A stretch of DNA of 64,000 nucleotides from CBDDIP01 sp965229005 (lineage in GTDB: Bacteria; Actinomycetota; Acidimicrobiia; Acidimicrobiales; Ilumatobacteraceae): contig CBDDIP010000001.1 of NCBI GenBank assembly GCA_965229005.1, forward strand, positions 992,001 through 1,056,000, read 5' to 3'. Below, in pieces: positions 33,050 to 40,706 of the stretch (within the stretch, counting starts at the first letter, position 1; each line of letters begins with the position of its first letter). A program made the position numbers and the translations under genes. The notes under the pieces are model-generated. The model worked only from the letters and a program-made list of their open reading frames with translations, made no database searches and was not told the DNA's origin.

Positions 33050-34410
33050 GCCGACGCCTCGTTCGGGATGAAGAGACCGTCGGGAACGCCTGCCGTGCGC
33101 AGCCGCCGAACGTGGCGTCGCGACAGCGGGGCGCGCTGCGAGAAGGCGCCGTGCTCATCGAGCGACCACAGCTCGGTCACGCGAACGCCTCCGTGCTCGC
33201 TGCGCCCGTCGACCTCGATGATCGACGTGAGCCGTCGCGAGGGACGGTCGGCCGTCGCGTTCCGGACGAGGTCGATGTGCATGACGAAGTCAACGGTGTC
33301 GGCGATCAGCGACCAGACCGCGAACTCGGGCAGCTTCGTGTTCGACTTGGCGACGTAGAAGGCGAGGCGACTGAGCACCGCGTCGACGGAGTGAGCGTGG
33401 ATCGTCGCCATCGAACCGCGCTTGCACATCGAGGCGACATCGAGCATCTCCAGCGCTTCGTCCTCGACCAGCTCGCCGACGACGACCCGGTCGGGGTTCA
33501 ACCGACGGGTCAGCTCGACCAACTCGCGCGCGTTGATCGCGCCGCGCCCCTCGGTGTTCGCCTGTCGGGTGAAGAGCGCCGGCGCATCCGGATGACGCGG
33601 ATCGTCCTCCAACCTCAGTTCGAGCAAGCCCTTCTCGATGGTGACGATCCGTTCACCCGGTGGCACCGCACCGAGCAGCTCCTTGAGCAGCGTCGTCTTG
33701 CCGGCGCCCGGCCCGCCCGAGACGAGGATCGTCATGCCCGCGGCGACCAACGCCTCGAGCTGCGGCACCAGCCAATCCGGGAACAGCCCTCGGGCGGCCA
33801 AGCCATTGAGACCGACCCGGTCGACGGTGAACCGACGGATCGACAGGCGCGGATGGGTCGAGATGCCGTTGCGGCCAGGGCCGCCGAGCACCATGACGAC
33901 GCGAGCGCCATCCGGTGCTTGCAGCGTGACCATCGGCGACTGCTCGTCGAGTCGCGACTCGGACAGGCCCATCGACAGTGTGACTCGCTGCTGGAAGGCG
34001 GTGAGGTCGTCGGCCGACTCCCACAGCTGACCGAGGTCGACCTTGCGACCGTCGGCGTAGCTGACCCACGTGCACAGGTGGGAGTTGACGTCGATCTCCT
34101 CCACCTCGGGATCGGCGAAGTAGGCGTCGAGCGGCCCGGCACCGATCGTGGCCGCGTAGGCCTGCGAGCGAAGTGACTGCTCCGTGACCGGATCGAGCAC
34201 CCCGAGCCCGTTCTGCAGCCGACGGTGGTTGATCGCCGCGACCTCTTCGGCCAACCACCGACCGAGCATGAGCTCGAGACGTGGTCGATCGTCACGAACG
34301 TTGCGTCGTCCTCCACCGCTGCGGTCGTGCTGATCCGACTCGATCGCCTCGGCGAGTCGCGCTGAGAGTCGACCACTGAGCTCGCGGACCGCGTCGCGAT
34401 CGCTGCTCAT
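33046..34410 (-). CDS. tadA: Tad/CpaF-family secretion ATPase
   Basis: A 454-residue hexameric ATPase of the CpaF/VirB11 type. It has an N-terminal helical part (AEEVAAINHRRL), the sensor region PLDAYFADPEVEEIDVN (about 93-109), Walker A GGPGAGKT (232-239), the catalytic box with RVVVGELVEDEA (308-319) and the His box RGSMATIHAHS (331-341). It powers assembly of Flp/Tad pili from the cytoplasmic side. All catalytic motifs are intact. It is coupled by 4-nt overlaps to the TadZ-like gene upstream and to tadB downstream. Confidence 0.94.
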   Translation of the reverse strand: MSSDRDAVRELSGRLSARLAEAIESDQHDRSGGGRRNVRDDRPRLELMLGRWLAEEVAAINHRRLQNGLGVLDPVTEQSLRSQAYAATIGAGPLDAYFADPEVEEIDVNSHLCTWVSYADGRKVDLGQLWESADDLTAFQQRVTLSMGLSESRLDEQSPMVTLQAPDGARVVMVLGGPGRNGISTHPRLSIRRFTVDRVGLNGLAARGLFPDWLVPQLEALVAAGMTILVSGGPGAGKTTLLKELLGAVPPGERIVTIEKGLLELRLEDDPRHPDAPALFTRQANTEGRGAINARELVELTRRLNPDRVVVGELVEDEALEMLDVASMCKRGSMATIHAHSVDAVLSRLAFYVAKSNTKLPEFAVWSLIADTVDFVMHIDLVRNATADRPSRRLTSIIEVDGRSEHGGVRVTELWSLDEHGAFSQRAPLSRRHVRRLRTAGVPDGLFIPNEASA

Positions 34411-35153
34411 TGCACGGGCTCCAGGTCGCCTGCCGCGGTGTAGGTGCCGCGAGACGCCAGTTCCACGCCGATCCGCTGGGCGAGGTCGCGGAAGGTTCGC
34501 GCCAACGGCGATCGAGCAAACTGCCCGCGCCCGGCAGGGCGGCCGGCGAGCACGTCAGCGCCCCACGGATCGGCGGCGATCGGAACGACCGGAACCTCGA
34601 ACAGCGAGGCAACGTCGGTGCCGCGATACGGCCGCTCCCCGATCAGGCCCACCACGATCGCCGGCCCGGACGCGCCAAGCGTGGACACCACGCCGGCGAG
34701 CCGTTCGATGCCGAGCGCAGCTGTCGCAGCGGTGGCGCTTCGTTGCCGATGCACCACCACGATCGCGTCGGCGATCGTGGCGAGCGTGATGGCCTGCGTG
34801 GCCTCGCCCGCATCCACGATCACCGTGGTGCCATCCGGCGGACGAAGCAGCGAGCCGAGCACCGGAACGAGCGTGGACACCACTGCCCGCGCCTCCGGCG
34901 GGTGCGAGGGCAGGACGACCACATCGACGCCTCGGTCGGATCGCTGGAGCACATCGATGAACTGCTCCCATCCCGCATGACCGGCAGCGGCCGCGAGCGA
35001 CGAGAGGTTGGGTCGGCGCGTCACCTCGAGCCACGCAGCAAGTGCGCCGCCGCGAGCGTCGAGCTCGGTGACGATGCAGCGCGCCGGCCACACCGTGGCG
35101 AGCCCGACGGTGGTCGTCGTCGCGCCATCGCCGGCGACCACAACGACGCTCAT
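34407..35153 (-). CDS. TadZ/CpaE-like MinD-fold protein with a degenerate P-loop
   Basis: A 248-residue protein with an alpha/beta layout typical of the ParA/MinD family: MSVVVVAGDGATTTTVGLAT at the N terminus, TVIVDAGEATQAITLATIAD (switch II-like) and AIVVVHRQRSATAA. The P-loop position reads GDGATTTT and has neither the signature nor the catalytic lysine of KGGxGKT, so ATP binding may be lost. In Tad systems TadZ/CpaE places the apparatus at the cell pole; some of these do lack a normal P-loop. Overlaps on both sides by 4 nt place it in the operon. Confidence 0.72.
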   Translation of the reverse strand: MSVVVVAGDGATTTTVGLATVWPARCIVTELDARGGALAAWLEVTRRPNLSSLAAAAGHAGWEQFIDVLQRSDRGVDVVVLPSHPPEARAVVSTLVPVLGSLLRPPDGTTVIVDAGEATQAITLATIADAIVVVHRQRSATAATAALGIERLAGVVSTLGASGPAIVVGLIGERPYRGTDVASLFEVPVVPIAADPWGADVLAGRPAGRGQFARSPLARTFRDLAQRIGVELASRGTYTAAGDLEPVQ

Positions 35154-35845
35154 GCCGGCGCCGATGTCGACGTGGCCGGCGCCGGCTCGTCTGCGGGATC
35201 GGCTGCGGGATCGAGCAGGACGATGCGGCCGCCGGCCGCCGAAGCGAGCAGGACGGCATCTGCCTCGGAGAGCTCGATCGACACCGACACGCTGCCCGTC
35301 ACGGCATCCGGCTGAGCGGGCAGGCCGACGACGCGTCCGTCCACCGAACGGGGTGGGGCGACCACTCCGCCGGTGGACGGGACGCCGGCGGCGGACGCGA
35401 CATCGAGGTCGGGCAGCACGATGCGGACATGCGATCGCTCGCGCAGCCCGGCGGGCAGCTCGCCCGGCGAGACGAGCACGGCCACGATCGCCGCCCCATC
35501 CGCAACGAGTGGACGCGACTGCAGAGCCGGCAGTGTGAGCAGCGACCCTGCGACCAGCCGCACCTTGGCGTAACGGCCGACCATCGCCGGCAGCAGGTCG
35601 GCGGCGACCACCTGCAACGTCGGGTCGGACGACACTTCGACGACGCGCAGATCGTCAGCCACGAGCACGTCGCCGGCCGGGACGTCGCGAACGAGTTGGA
35701 GCACCGGCACGCGTCGATCGACGGTCGAGAACACGAGCAGGATCGCGCCGACGGAGACGACCGCCAGCAGCACGCCCAGGGCGATGCGCGCTCGCGCCCG
35801 GCCCGATGGGCGGAAGGCCAGGGCGCGCGACGGCGACGTCGTCAT
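35150..35845 (-). CDS. SAF-domain protein, CpaB/RcpC-like
   Basis: A 231-residue protein: basic N terminus, one membrane helix (about 20-42; IALGVLLAVVSVGAILLVFS), then a SAF domain (about 48-110; VLQLVRDVPAGDVLVADDLR ... LVAGSLLT) and a beta-rich C-terminal RcpC-like part. CpaB proteins are periplasmic or extracytoplasmic Flp assembly factors. It is the first gene of the Tad operon (35845 down to 26835). The conserved element at 35963-36012 lies about 117 nt upstream on the same strand. Confidence 0.82.
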   Translation of the reverse strand: MTTSPSRALAFRPSGRARARIALGVLLAVVSVGAILLVFSTVDRRVPVLQLVRDVPAGDVLVADDLRVVEVSSDPTLQVVAADLLPAMVGRYAKVRLVAGSLLTLPALQSRPLVADGAAIVAVLVSPGELPAGLRERSHVRIVLPDLDVASAAGVPSTGGVVAPPRSVDGRVVGLPAQPDAVTGSVSVSIELSEADAVLLASAAGGRIVLLDPAADPADEPAPATSTSAPA

Positions 35846-35962
35846 GACCCCACCGCCACGCTCGTGTCCGCCGACATCAGCTCGCCCCCTGCTTACGTTT
35901 GCCGTAATGACGGGCGGGTGCCGCGTTGATGACGCCGCAGGTCGAGATCGTTGATTGCATCA

Positions 35963-36012
35963 CCTACACAGAGCCGTGCCGAACGAGCCCGAGCGGAAAA
36001 CGACCACGTCAG
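35963..36012 (-). promoter_or_regulatory. Conserved upstream element, copy at the Tad operon
   Basis: Read on the minus strand it contains GTTTTCCGCTCG, then 10 variable nt, GCACGG and TCTGTGTAGG. The same blocks with the same 10-nt spacing occur at 52233-52283 upstream of the WXG100 gene, in the same orientation relative to the gene. TAGGTG after TGTG may be a -10 box. It probably is a shared promoter or activator site; the bound factor is unknown. Confidence 0.65.
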
Positions 36013-36058
36013 CAGCTGTCCAGAATGGGGCGATCGCCGGTTCGGGGAAGTTCGTGCC

Positions 36059-36109
36059 GTCAACCGAGTAGCCGAGCGCCTCTGACCGGCGCTCAGCTAC
36101 TCGATTGAC
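36059..36109. repeat. 22-bp-arm hairpin, related to family A palindromes
   Basis: Arms at 36059-36080 and 36088-36109 pair at 20 of 22 positions, with loop TCTGACC. The core CCGAGTA...GACCG...TACTCG is shared with the family A copies at 7236-7328. It sits 60 nt upstream of the map GTG start, in a divergent region, so a regulatory or dispersed-repeat role is more likely than termination. Confidence 0.7.
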
Positions 36110-36156
36110 CTCACCGACACGCCCGTCGCGCAGGACTCGGCGTGGAGGAGCGGGGG

Positions 36157-36170
36157 TACACTTCGATTCG
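36157..36170 (+). promoter_or_regulatory. Leaderless -10 box for map
   Basis: TACACT (36157-36162) ends exactly 7 nt before the GTG start of map, so transcription should begin at or next to the start codon. No ribosome site is needed in this arrangement. Confidence 0.55.
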
Positions 36171-37153
36171 TGCTGCAGACCGCGCAACCGCCCTCCGTCC
36201 TTCCCCAGGCCAACGACGCGTGCTGGTGCGGCAGCGGCCGCAAGTACAAGCGCTGCCACAAGCCCACGGAGGGCAAGGTGACCAAGGGCATCGTCTCCCC
36301 GATGCGTACCGTGCCGGCCCACATCGGTCGCCCGCAGTACGCCGACACCGGCATCGTCGACCGCTGGCCCGAGCCGCGGGTGAAGTCGCCGGAGATCATC
36401 GCCAAGATGCGCAACGCCGGCGCCATCGCCGCCGAGGTGCTGCGTCTCGCCGGCGAGCAGGTGCGCCCGGGCATCACCACCGAGGAGCTCGACGTGTTCG
36501 TGCACGAGCTGTGCATCGAGCGCAACGTCTACCCGAGCCCGCTGAACTACCACGGCTACCTGAAGAGCCTGTGCACCAGCGTCAACGAAGTGATCTGCCA
36601 CGGCATCCCCGACTCGTCGGTGCTGCGCGACGGCGACATCGTCAACCTCGACGTCACGGTCTTCGCCGATGGCGTGCACGGCGACACCAACGCCACCTTC
36701 TTCGTCGGCGATGTCGACCCGGCCAGTCGCGATCTGGTGAAGGTCACCGAAGAGTGCATGTGGAAGGGCATCGAGGCGGTCAAGCCCGGTCGCCCGCTCA
36801 GCGACGTCGGTCGGGCCATCGAGAACCACGCCCGCCCGCACCGCTACGGCGTCGTGCGTGCCTTCATCGGCCACAGCATCGGCGAGCTGTTCCACGGCGA
36901 CATCCAGGTGCTGCACTACTACGACGAGCGCGCCAGCATGATCATGCGCCCCGGCATGACGTTCACCATCGAGCCGATGATCAACGCCGGCTCGTGGCAG
37001 CACCGCATGGCCTTCGACGACGACTGGACCGCCATCACCAGTGACGGCAAGCGCAGCGCCCAGTTCGAGCACACCATCCTCGTCACCGACGAGGGCTGCG
37101 ACGTGCTCACCGCGCCGGGTGCTGTCTCGCCATCTGCGCCCTGGAACCGCTGA
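36170..37153 (+). CDS. map: Type I methionine aminopeptidase with N-terminal SEC-C motif
   Basis: A 327-residue enzyme that removes the initiator methionine from new proteins. The N terminus carries a SEC-C zinc motif (residues about 16-31: NDACWCGSGRKYKRCH), which helps to bind the ribosome, as in actinobacterial MetAP1c. The catalytic domain has the five metal ligands in their usual contexts: NLDVTVF and GDTNATFFVG (two Asp), FIGHSIGELFH (His), TFTIEPMI (Glu) and SAQFEHTILVT (Glu). The start is GTG 36170, supported by a leaderless -10 box. It is transcribed alone, divergent from the Tad operon. Confidence 0.95.
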   Translation: MLQTAQPPSVLPQANDACWCGSGRKYKRCHKPTEGKVTKGIVSPMRTVPAHIGRPQYADTGIVDRWPEPRVKSPEIIAKMRNAGAIAAEVLRLAGEQVRPGITTEELDVFVHELCIERNVYPSPLNYHGYLKSLCTSVNEVICHGIPDSSVLRDGDIVNLDVTVFADGVHGDTNATFFVGDVDPASRDLVKVTEECMWKGIEAVKPGRPLSDVGRAIENHARPHRYGVVRAFIGHSIGELFHGDIQVLHYYDERASMIMRPGMTFTIEPMINAGSWQHRMAFDDDWTAITSDGKRSAQFEHTILVTDEGCDVLTAPGAVSPSAPWNR

Positions 37154-37248
37154 CCTTCTCACTCGTCCGTTCGTGAGTTTGGGAGCCACCCGTGGCCGTG
37201 AGACTCACGGATGGGGCGGAGCAGCCGCCAGGCGATAGACCGGGGTTC

Positions 37249-38091
37249 ATGAAACTTGCTGTCTTCGGGCTCAACGCCGGCGTTGCCTACCACCCCGACG
37301 TGACGATGCGCCTTGCGGCGCGCTGCGAGCAGCTGGGTTACGAGAGCTGGTGGGCCGGCGAGCACGTCGTGCTCCCGAGCCCGCGCGTGGCACCGGCGCC
37401 GATGAACCCGACGGATCCGATCCTCGACCCGATGGTGCACCTGGCCTTCGTGGCTGCGGCCACCGAGCGGATGCACCTCGGCACGGGGATCATCATCCTC
37501 CCCCAGCGCAACCCGCTGGTGCTGGCCAAGCAGATCGCCAGCCTCGACGCGGTCAGCGGCGGTCGCTTCATCTTCGGTGTCGGCGTCGGCTACCTCGAGC
37601 CGGAGATGAGCGCGATCGGCGTGCCGCTCAGCGAGCGGGCCAGTCGCACCGACGACCACCTCGCAGCGATGCGCACCCTCTGGTACGGCGAGGCGCCACT
37701 CAGCTTCCACGGCGCACACACCAACTTCGACGGCATCGACGCCAACCCGCGCCCGGCCGGCACGATCCCGATCGTCATCGGTGGCAGCACGCCCGGCGCG
37801 CACCGCCGCGCGGTCGAGCAGGGCCACGGTTGGTACGGCTTCTTCATGGACCCGGAGACCGCCGGCAAGAACGTGGCCAAGCTGCGCGCCGCACAGGAGC
37901 AGCACGCCCGCCCGGACGAGCTCGGTGATCTGGAGATCAGCATCACGCCCACCGGACCGTTGAACGCCGAGCTCGTGAAGGCCTACATCGCCGCCGGCGT
38001 CAACCGGCTGATCGTCTACCCACTGCCGCTGCGCGACGAGGCCGACATCACGGCCTTCCTCGAGCAGCACTCGGCCATCGTCCTCGGCTGA
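37249..38091 (+). CDS. LLM class F420-dependent oxidoreductase
   Basis: A 280-residue luciferase-like protein: MKLAVFGLNAGVAYHPDVTM, GIIILPQRNPLVLAKQIASL, GGRFIFGVGVGYLEPEMSAI and PIVIGGSTPGAHRRAVEQGH are the family blocks seen. The substrate is unknown. ATG 37249 is chosen because TAGACC (37236-37241) ends 7 nt before it, as in other leaderless genes here, and because the upstream extension overlaps a repeat-like GTGAG...CTCAC sequence. It is a paralogue-type relative of the 3599-4474 protein, but the two are clearly diverged. Confidence 0.88.
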   Translation: MKLAVFGLNAGVAYHPDVTMRLAARCEQLGYESWWAGEHVVLPSPRVAPAPMNPTDPILDPMVHLAFVAAATERMHLGTGIIILPQRNPLVLAKQIASLDAVSGGRFIFGVGVGYLEPEMSAIGVPLSERASRTDDHLAAMRTLWYGEAPLSFHGAHTNFDGIDANPRPAGTIPIVIGGSTPGAHRRAVEQGHGWYGFFMDPETAGKNVAKLRAAQEQHARPDELGDLEISITPTGPLNAELVKAYIAAGVNRLIVYPLPLRDEADITAFLEQHSAIVLG

Positions 38092-38101
38092 ACGCCGGCG
38101 C

Positions 38102-40501
38102 TCACTCGGAGCGCAGCGCGTCCGCGAGCGATTGGTGCGTCGACCGGCGCGCACCGATCGAGACGATCACCGCGACGGCGGGCACGATCACCAACCCGAC
38201 GATCAGCGACCAGGGCAACACGATCCCCGGCCGCACGCCGAGGTCTTCGGTGATGCGCCGCCACAGCGTCGCTCCCGCCAACAGCCCGGCGAACACGCCG
38301 AGGACCACGACCACGCCGGCGATCGCCACGCCCTGCCACGCCAGCGCCGCGGCCTGTCGCCGTCGATCGAGTCCCAACGCGCGCAACGTCGCCAGGGTGC
38401 GCTGGTTCGAGCGGCCGAGCGAGGCCAGCGTCGCCGCCAGCACGAAGAGCCCCAGTCCCGCGGCCAGGCCGAGGCCGGCCAACGGCACGCCTCGTGCGCG
38501 GTGCATGCTGACGATCCGCCCGGGGATGATGTCGGTGTGGATCTCCTCCGTGATGCGATCGGCGAGTGCCTCCGCCGCGGCGGGGTGATCCGAGTCGACG
38601 AAGTTGGCCAGCACGAGCCTCGGGGTCGAGTTCCCTCCTCCGGCGGCGATCGCTCCGAGCGCGACGACGCCGATGTCGGCCGGGTCGGACTCGCCGAACA
38701 CGGGCGACACCGACTCGCCCACCACCGTCAGCGTGACGTCCTTCGGCGAGGCGAACTCCTCGTCGGTGAACTCCGAGCCGCTCAACGACAACACGACCTG
38801 ATCGCCGAGCCCGGCACCGACGAGGCGCATCAGGCCCGGCCCGAGCGCGATCTCGGTCGGCGCGACCGGCAAGCGGCCGGCCAGCACCTGCGGTGGGGCC
38901 GACCCGAGAGGATCGATGGCCAGGACCTCGCACGACACGCCGTTGATCAGCACCTGCCCGTAGCCGACCGCGGTCAGTCGCGACAGCTCTGGGTCGGCGG
39001 TGAGCTGGGCCAGCCGATCCGGGTCGAGCGGAAAGTTGGTGTTGCCGATGGCGGCATCCCACTCCCAGCCACGGCGGTCCGGGTGCGAGTACAGCCGATC
39101 GCTGCCGGCGGTCATCATCCCCACCGCGATCACCACCGCCAACGCGACGGCGCCGACCCCGGCACCCACCACGGTCGTCGTGCGCCGACGGCTCGCCCCG
39201 CCGGCCAGTCGCACCCCGAGCCCGGCCGCCAAGGGCAACTGCTGCGGCCACGAGCTGCTCGTGCGCGACTGCGTCGCCGCGGCGACCAGTGGCCGCGGCC
39301 GGCGCGCCATCAGCACCGCGAGGCCGACGATCGCCCCGGCGACGATCAACGCCCCGAGCGGTGCGACCAGCGTGTCCACGTGCGTGCCGCCGTCCAGCTC
39401 GAGCTGGCGACCGAGGCCGATCGGGAAGCGGCTCGACAACGCGATCGAGACCGCGACCGCTCCAGCGGCAGCGCCGAGCGCCGACGGACCGACTCGCAGC
39501 GCGGCGGTCGCCGCGAGCCGACCGCCGGTGAGACCGAGGGAGGCAGCCGCCTGAGACTCTCGCTCCAACGATCGCTGCTGGATCCGCAGCAGCAGGAGCA
39601 CCACGGCCAGCGCGGCCGCCGCCATGCCGGCGCCGACGGAGAGCAGCGTGGTCGTCTCGAGATCGACGGGCGTGGCGAACAGCACTGAACGGTCGTCCTG
39701 GCTCGCAGCTCCGGCGATCAGGTCCGAGTCGGGGCCGAGGTCGGCCGTCAGGTCGTCGATGAACGGTTGCACCCCGGCAGCACCGGATGCCAGGCGCACG
39801 GCGAAGCTGGAGCCGAAGCCGAGGTACTCGTCCTTGTGCTCATCGACGAACCGGCTCGAGATGACCACGTTGGCGAAGTTGCCGACGAACTGCGTCCCGG
39901 CGTTGTGCACCTCGTCGGTGACGATCTCGTTCGGCGTGCGGACGACGCCGACGATGCGCATGTCGTAGTGCGGCCCCGCCGGTTCGTAGATGCCGCGCTC
40001 GACCTCATCGATCTGTTCTGGAGCGAACATGACGAACGGGGCGACGTCGCCGACCGACAGACCCGTGAGCTCGACGAAGCCATGGTTGACGGCGATCTCG
40101 AACGCTTCGTCGTGTGGCTTGCGGCCGTCGAGGACGCGCACGGTCGGATTCTCGACCTCGACGGAGTAGCTCAGGCCGTTGACGAACTCGAGCGACCCGT
40201 CGGGATAGACGAACGACATGGCCAGGTAGTACGAGGGGTCGGCACGAACGACGTCCGGCCGGCTGAGCAACGTCTGTTGATCGAGCTGACCCGACGGGGA
40301 GTAGACGTCCACGTGGTGCACCGGCGCTGCGTTGCGGAACCGGTCGACGACCGTCGAAGACCGTCGCGCTCCGGCCAGGAAGGCCATCGCCGCGCCAGCA
40401 GCGATCGAGACGGCGACGACCAGCACGATCTGGGCAGCCCAGTGCTGGCGCCGCTGCGAACGGGCGAGGAACGCTTCGGCGGTCATCACTGCGCCGAGCA
40501 T
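38102..40501 (-). CDS. FtsX-type ABC transporter permease (no adjacent ATPase)
   Basis: A 799-residue membrane protein with the MacB/FtsX layout: N-terminal helix (about 25-45), a large external domain, a cluster of helices (VGAGMAAAALAVVLLLLRIQ, GAAAGAVAVSIALSS, LIVAGAIVGLAVLMARRPRP), a second external domain, and C-terminal helices (LAAGLGLFVLAATLASLGR, VAIAGVVVVLGVFAGLLAG, VPAVAVIVSIGARR). LRALGLDRRR is the conserved cytoplasmic loop that contacts the ATPase. A LolD-type ATPase gene would be expected nearby but is absent. ATG 40501 or 40486 could be the start. Confidence 0.85.
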   Translation of the reverse strand: MLGAVMTAEAFLARSQRRQHWAAQIVLVVAVSIAAGAAMAFLAGARRSSTVVDRFRNAAPVHHVDVYSPSGQLDQQTLLSRPDVVRADPSYYLAMSFVYPDGSLEFVNGLSYSVEVENPTVRVLDGRKPHDEAFEIAVNHGFVELTGLSVGDVAPFVMFAPEQIDEVERGIYEPAGPHYDMRIVGVVRTPNEIVTDEVHNAGTQFVGNFANVVISSRFVDEHKDEYLGFGSSFAVRLASGAAGVQPFIDDLTADLGPDSDLIAGAASQDDRSVLFATPVDLETTTLLSVGAGMAAAALAVVLLLLRIQQRSLERESQAAASLGLTGGRLAATAALRVGPSALGAAAGAVAVSIALSSRFPIGLGRQLELDGGTHVDTLVAPLGALIVAGAIVGLAVLMARRPRPLVAAATQSRTSSSWPQQLPLAAGLGVRLAGGASRRRTTTVVGAGVGAVALAVVIAVGMMTAGSDRLYSHPDRRGWEWDAAIGNTNFPLDPDRLAQLTADPELSRLTAVGYGQVLINGVSCEVLAIDPLGSAPPQVLAGRLPVAPTEIALGPGLMRLVGAGLGDQVVLSLSGSEFTDEEFASPKDVTLTVVGESVSPVFGESDPADIGVVALGAIAAGGGNSTPRLVLANFVDSDHPAAAEALADRITEEIHTDIIPGRIVSMHRARGVPLAGLGLAAGLGLFVLAATLASLGRSNQRTLATLRALGLDRRRQAAALAWQGVAIAGVVVVLGVFAGLLAGATLWRRITEDLGVRPGIVLPWSLIVGLVIVPAVAVIVSIGARRSTHQSLADALRSE

Positions 40502-40706
40502 GACGGCCACCGGTCCCACTCGCAAGGGTGGCCACCGCCGACCACAGTGGTGCTACCACGATTTGCTCGGTGCTCGCTGCGCTCGCCTTCCGTGTTCGCT
40601 CGCTGCCGCTCGCTCACCCAAACTCGAGAGCTCGTGCTGGTCTCTCGGGCTCGCGACGGAAACCGGCGCGTCGAGACGATGGACGGGTGTGCAAGTGTCG
40701 CGATCG

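Larger units (their letters stand above)
35846..36169. other. Intergenic region between divergent Tad operon and map (324 bp)
   Basis: It holds, from left to right: a possible 27-codon minus-strand frame (35960 to 35877) of doubtful value; the element shared with the WXG100 upstream region (35963-36012); a strong hairpin at 36059-36109; and a -10 box for map at 36157-36162. It must carry the promoter of the Tad operon. No tRNA or recognised riboswitch was seen. Confidence 0.7.

Noticed and set aside
35877..35960. 27-codon minus-strand frame between the shared element and the first Tad gene, as a possible leader peptide
   Set aside because: It begins with a plausible ATG just after the element, but no ribosome site, no codon run and no second copy at the WXG100 gene support a leader peptide.
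35963..36012. Sigma-54-type promoter reading of the GGCACGG block in the shared element
   Set aside because: The second GC block is not at the needed spacing, and sigma-54 is generally absent from actinobacteria.
37150..37220. GTGAG...CTCAC-like imperfect inverted repeat after map
   Set aside because: Arms are short and interrupted (CGTGAG / CTCACG only); it could be a weak terminator but is not strong enough to list.
40565..40620. Run of GCTCGCTGCGCTCGC-like sequence before the ABC exporter pair
   Set aside because: Such strings are frequent in high-GC intergenic DNA; no defined repeat unit or partner site was found. The 11-bp ACCACAGTGGT at 40541-40551 is too short to call an operator.
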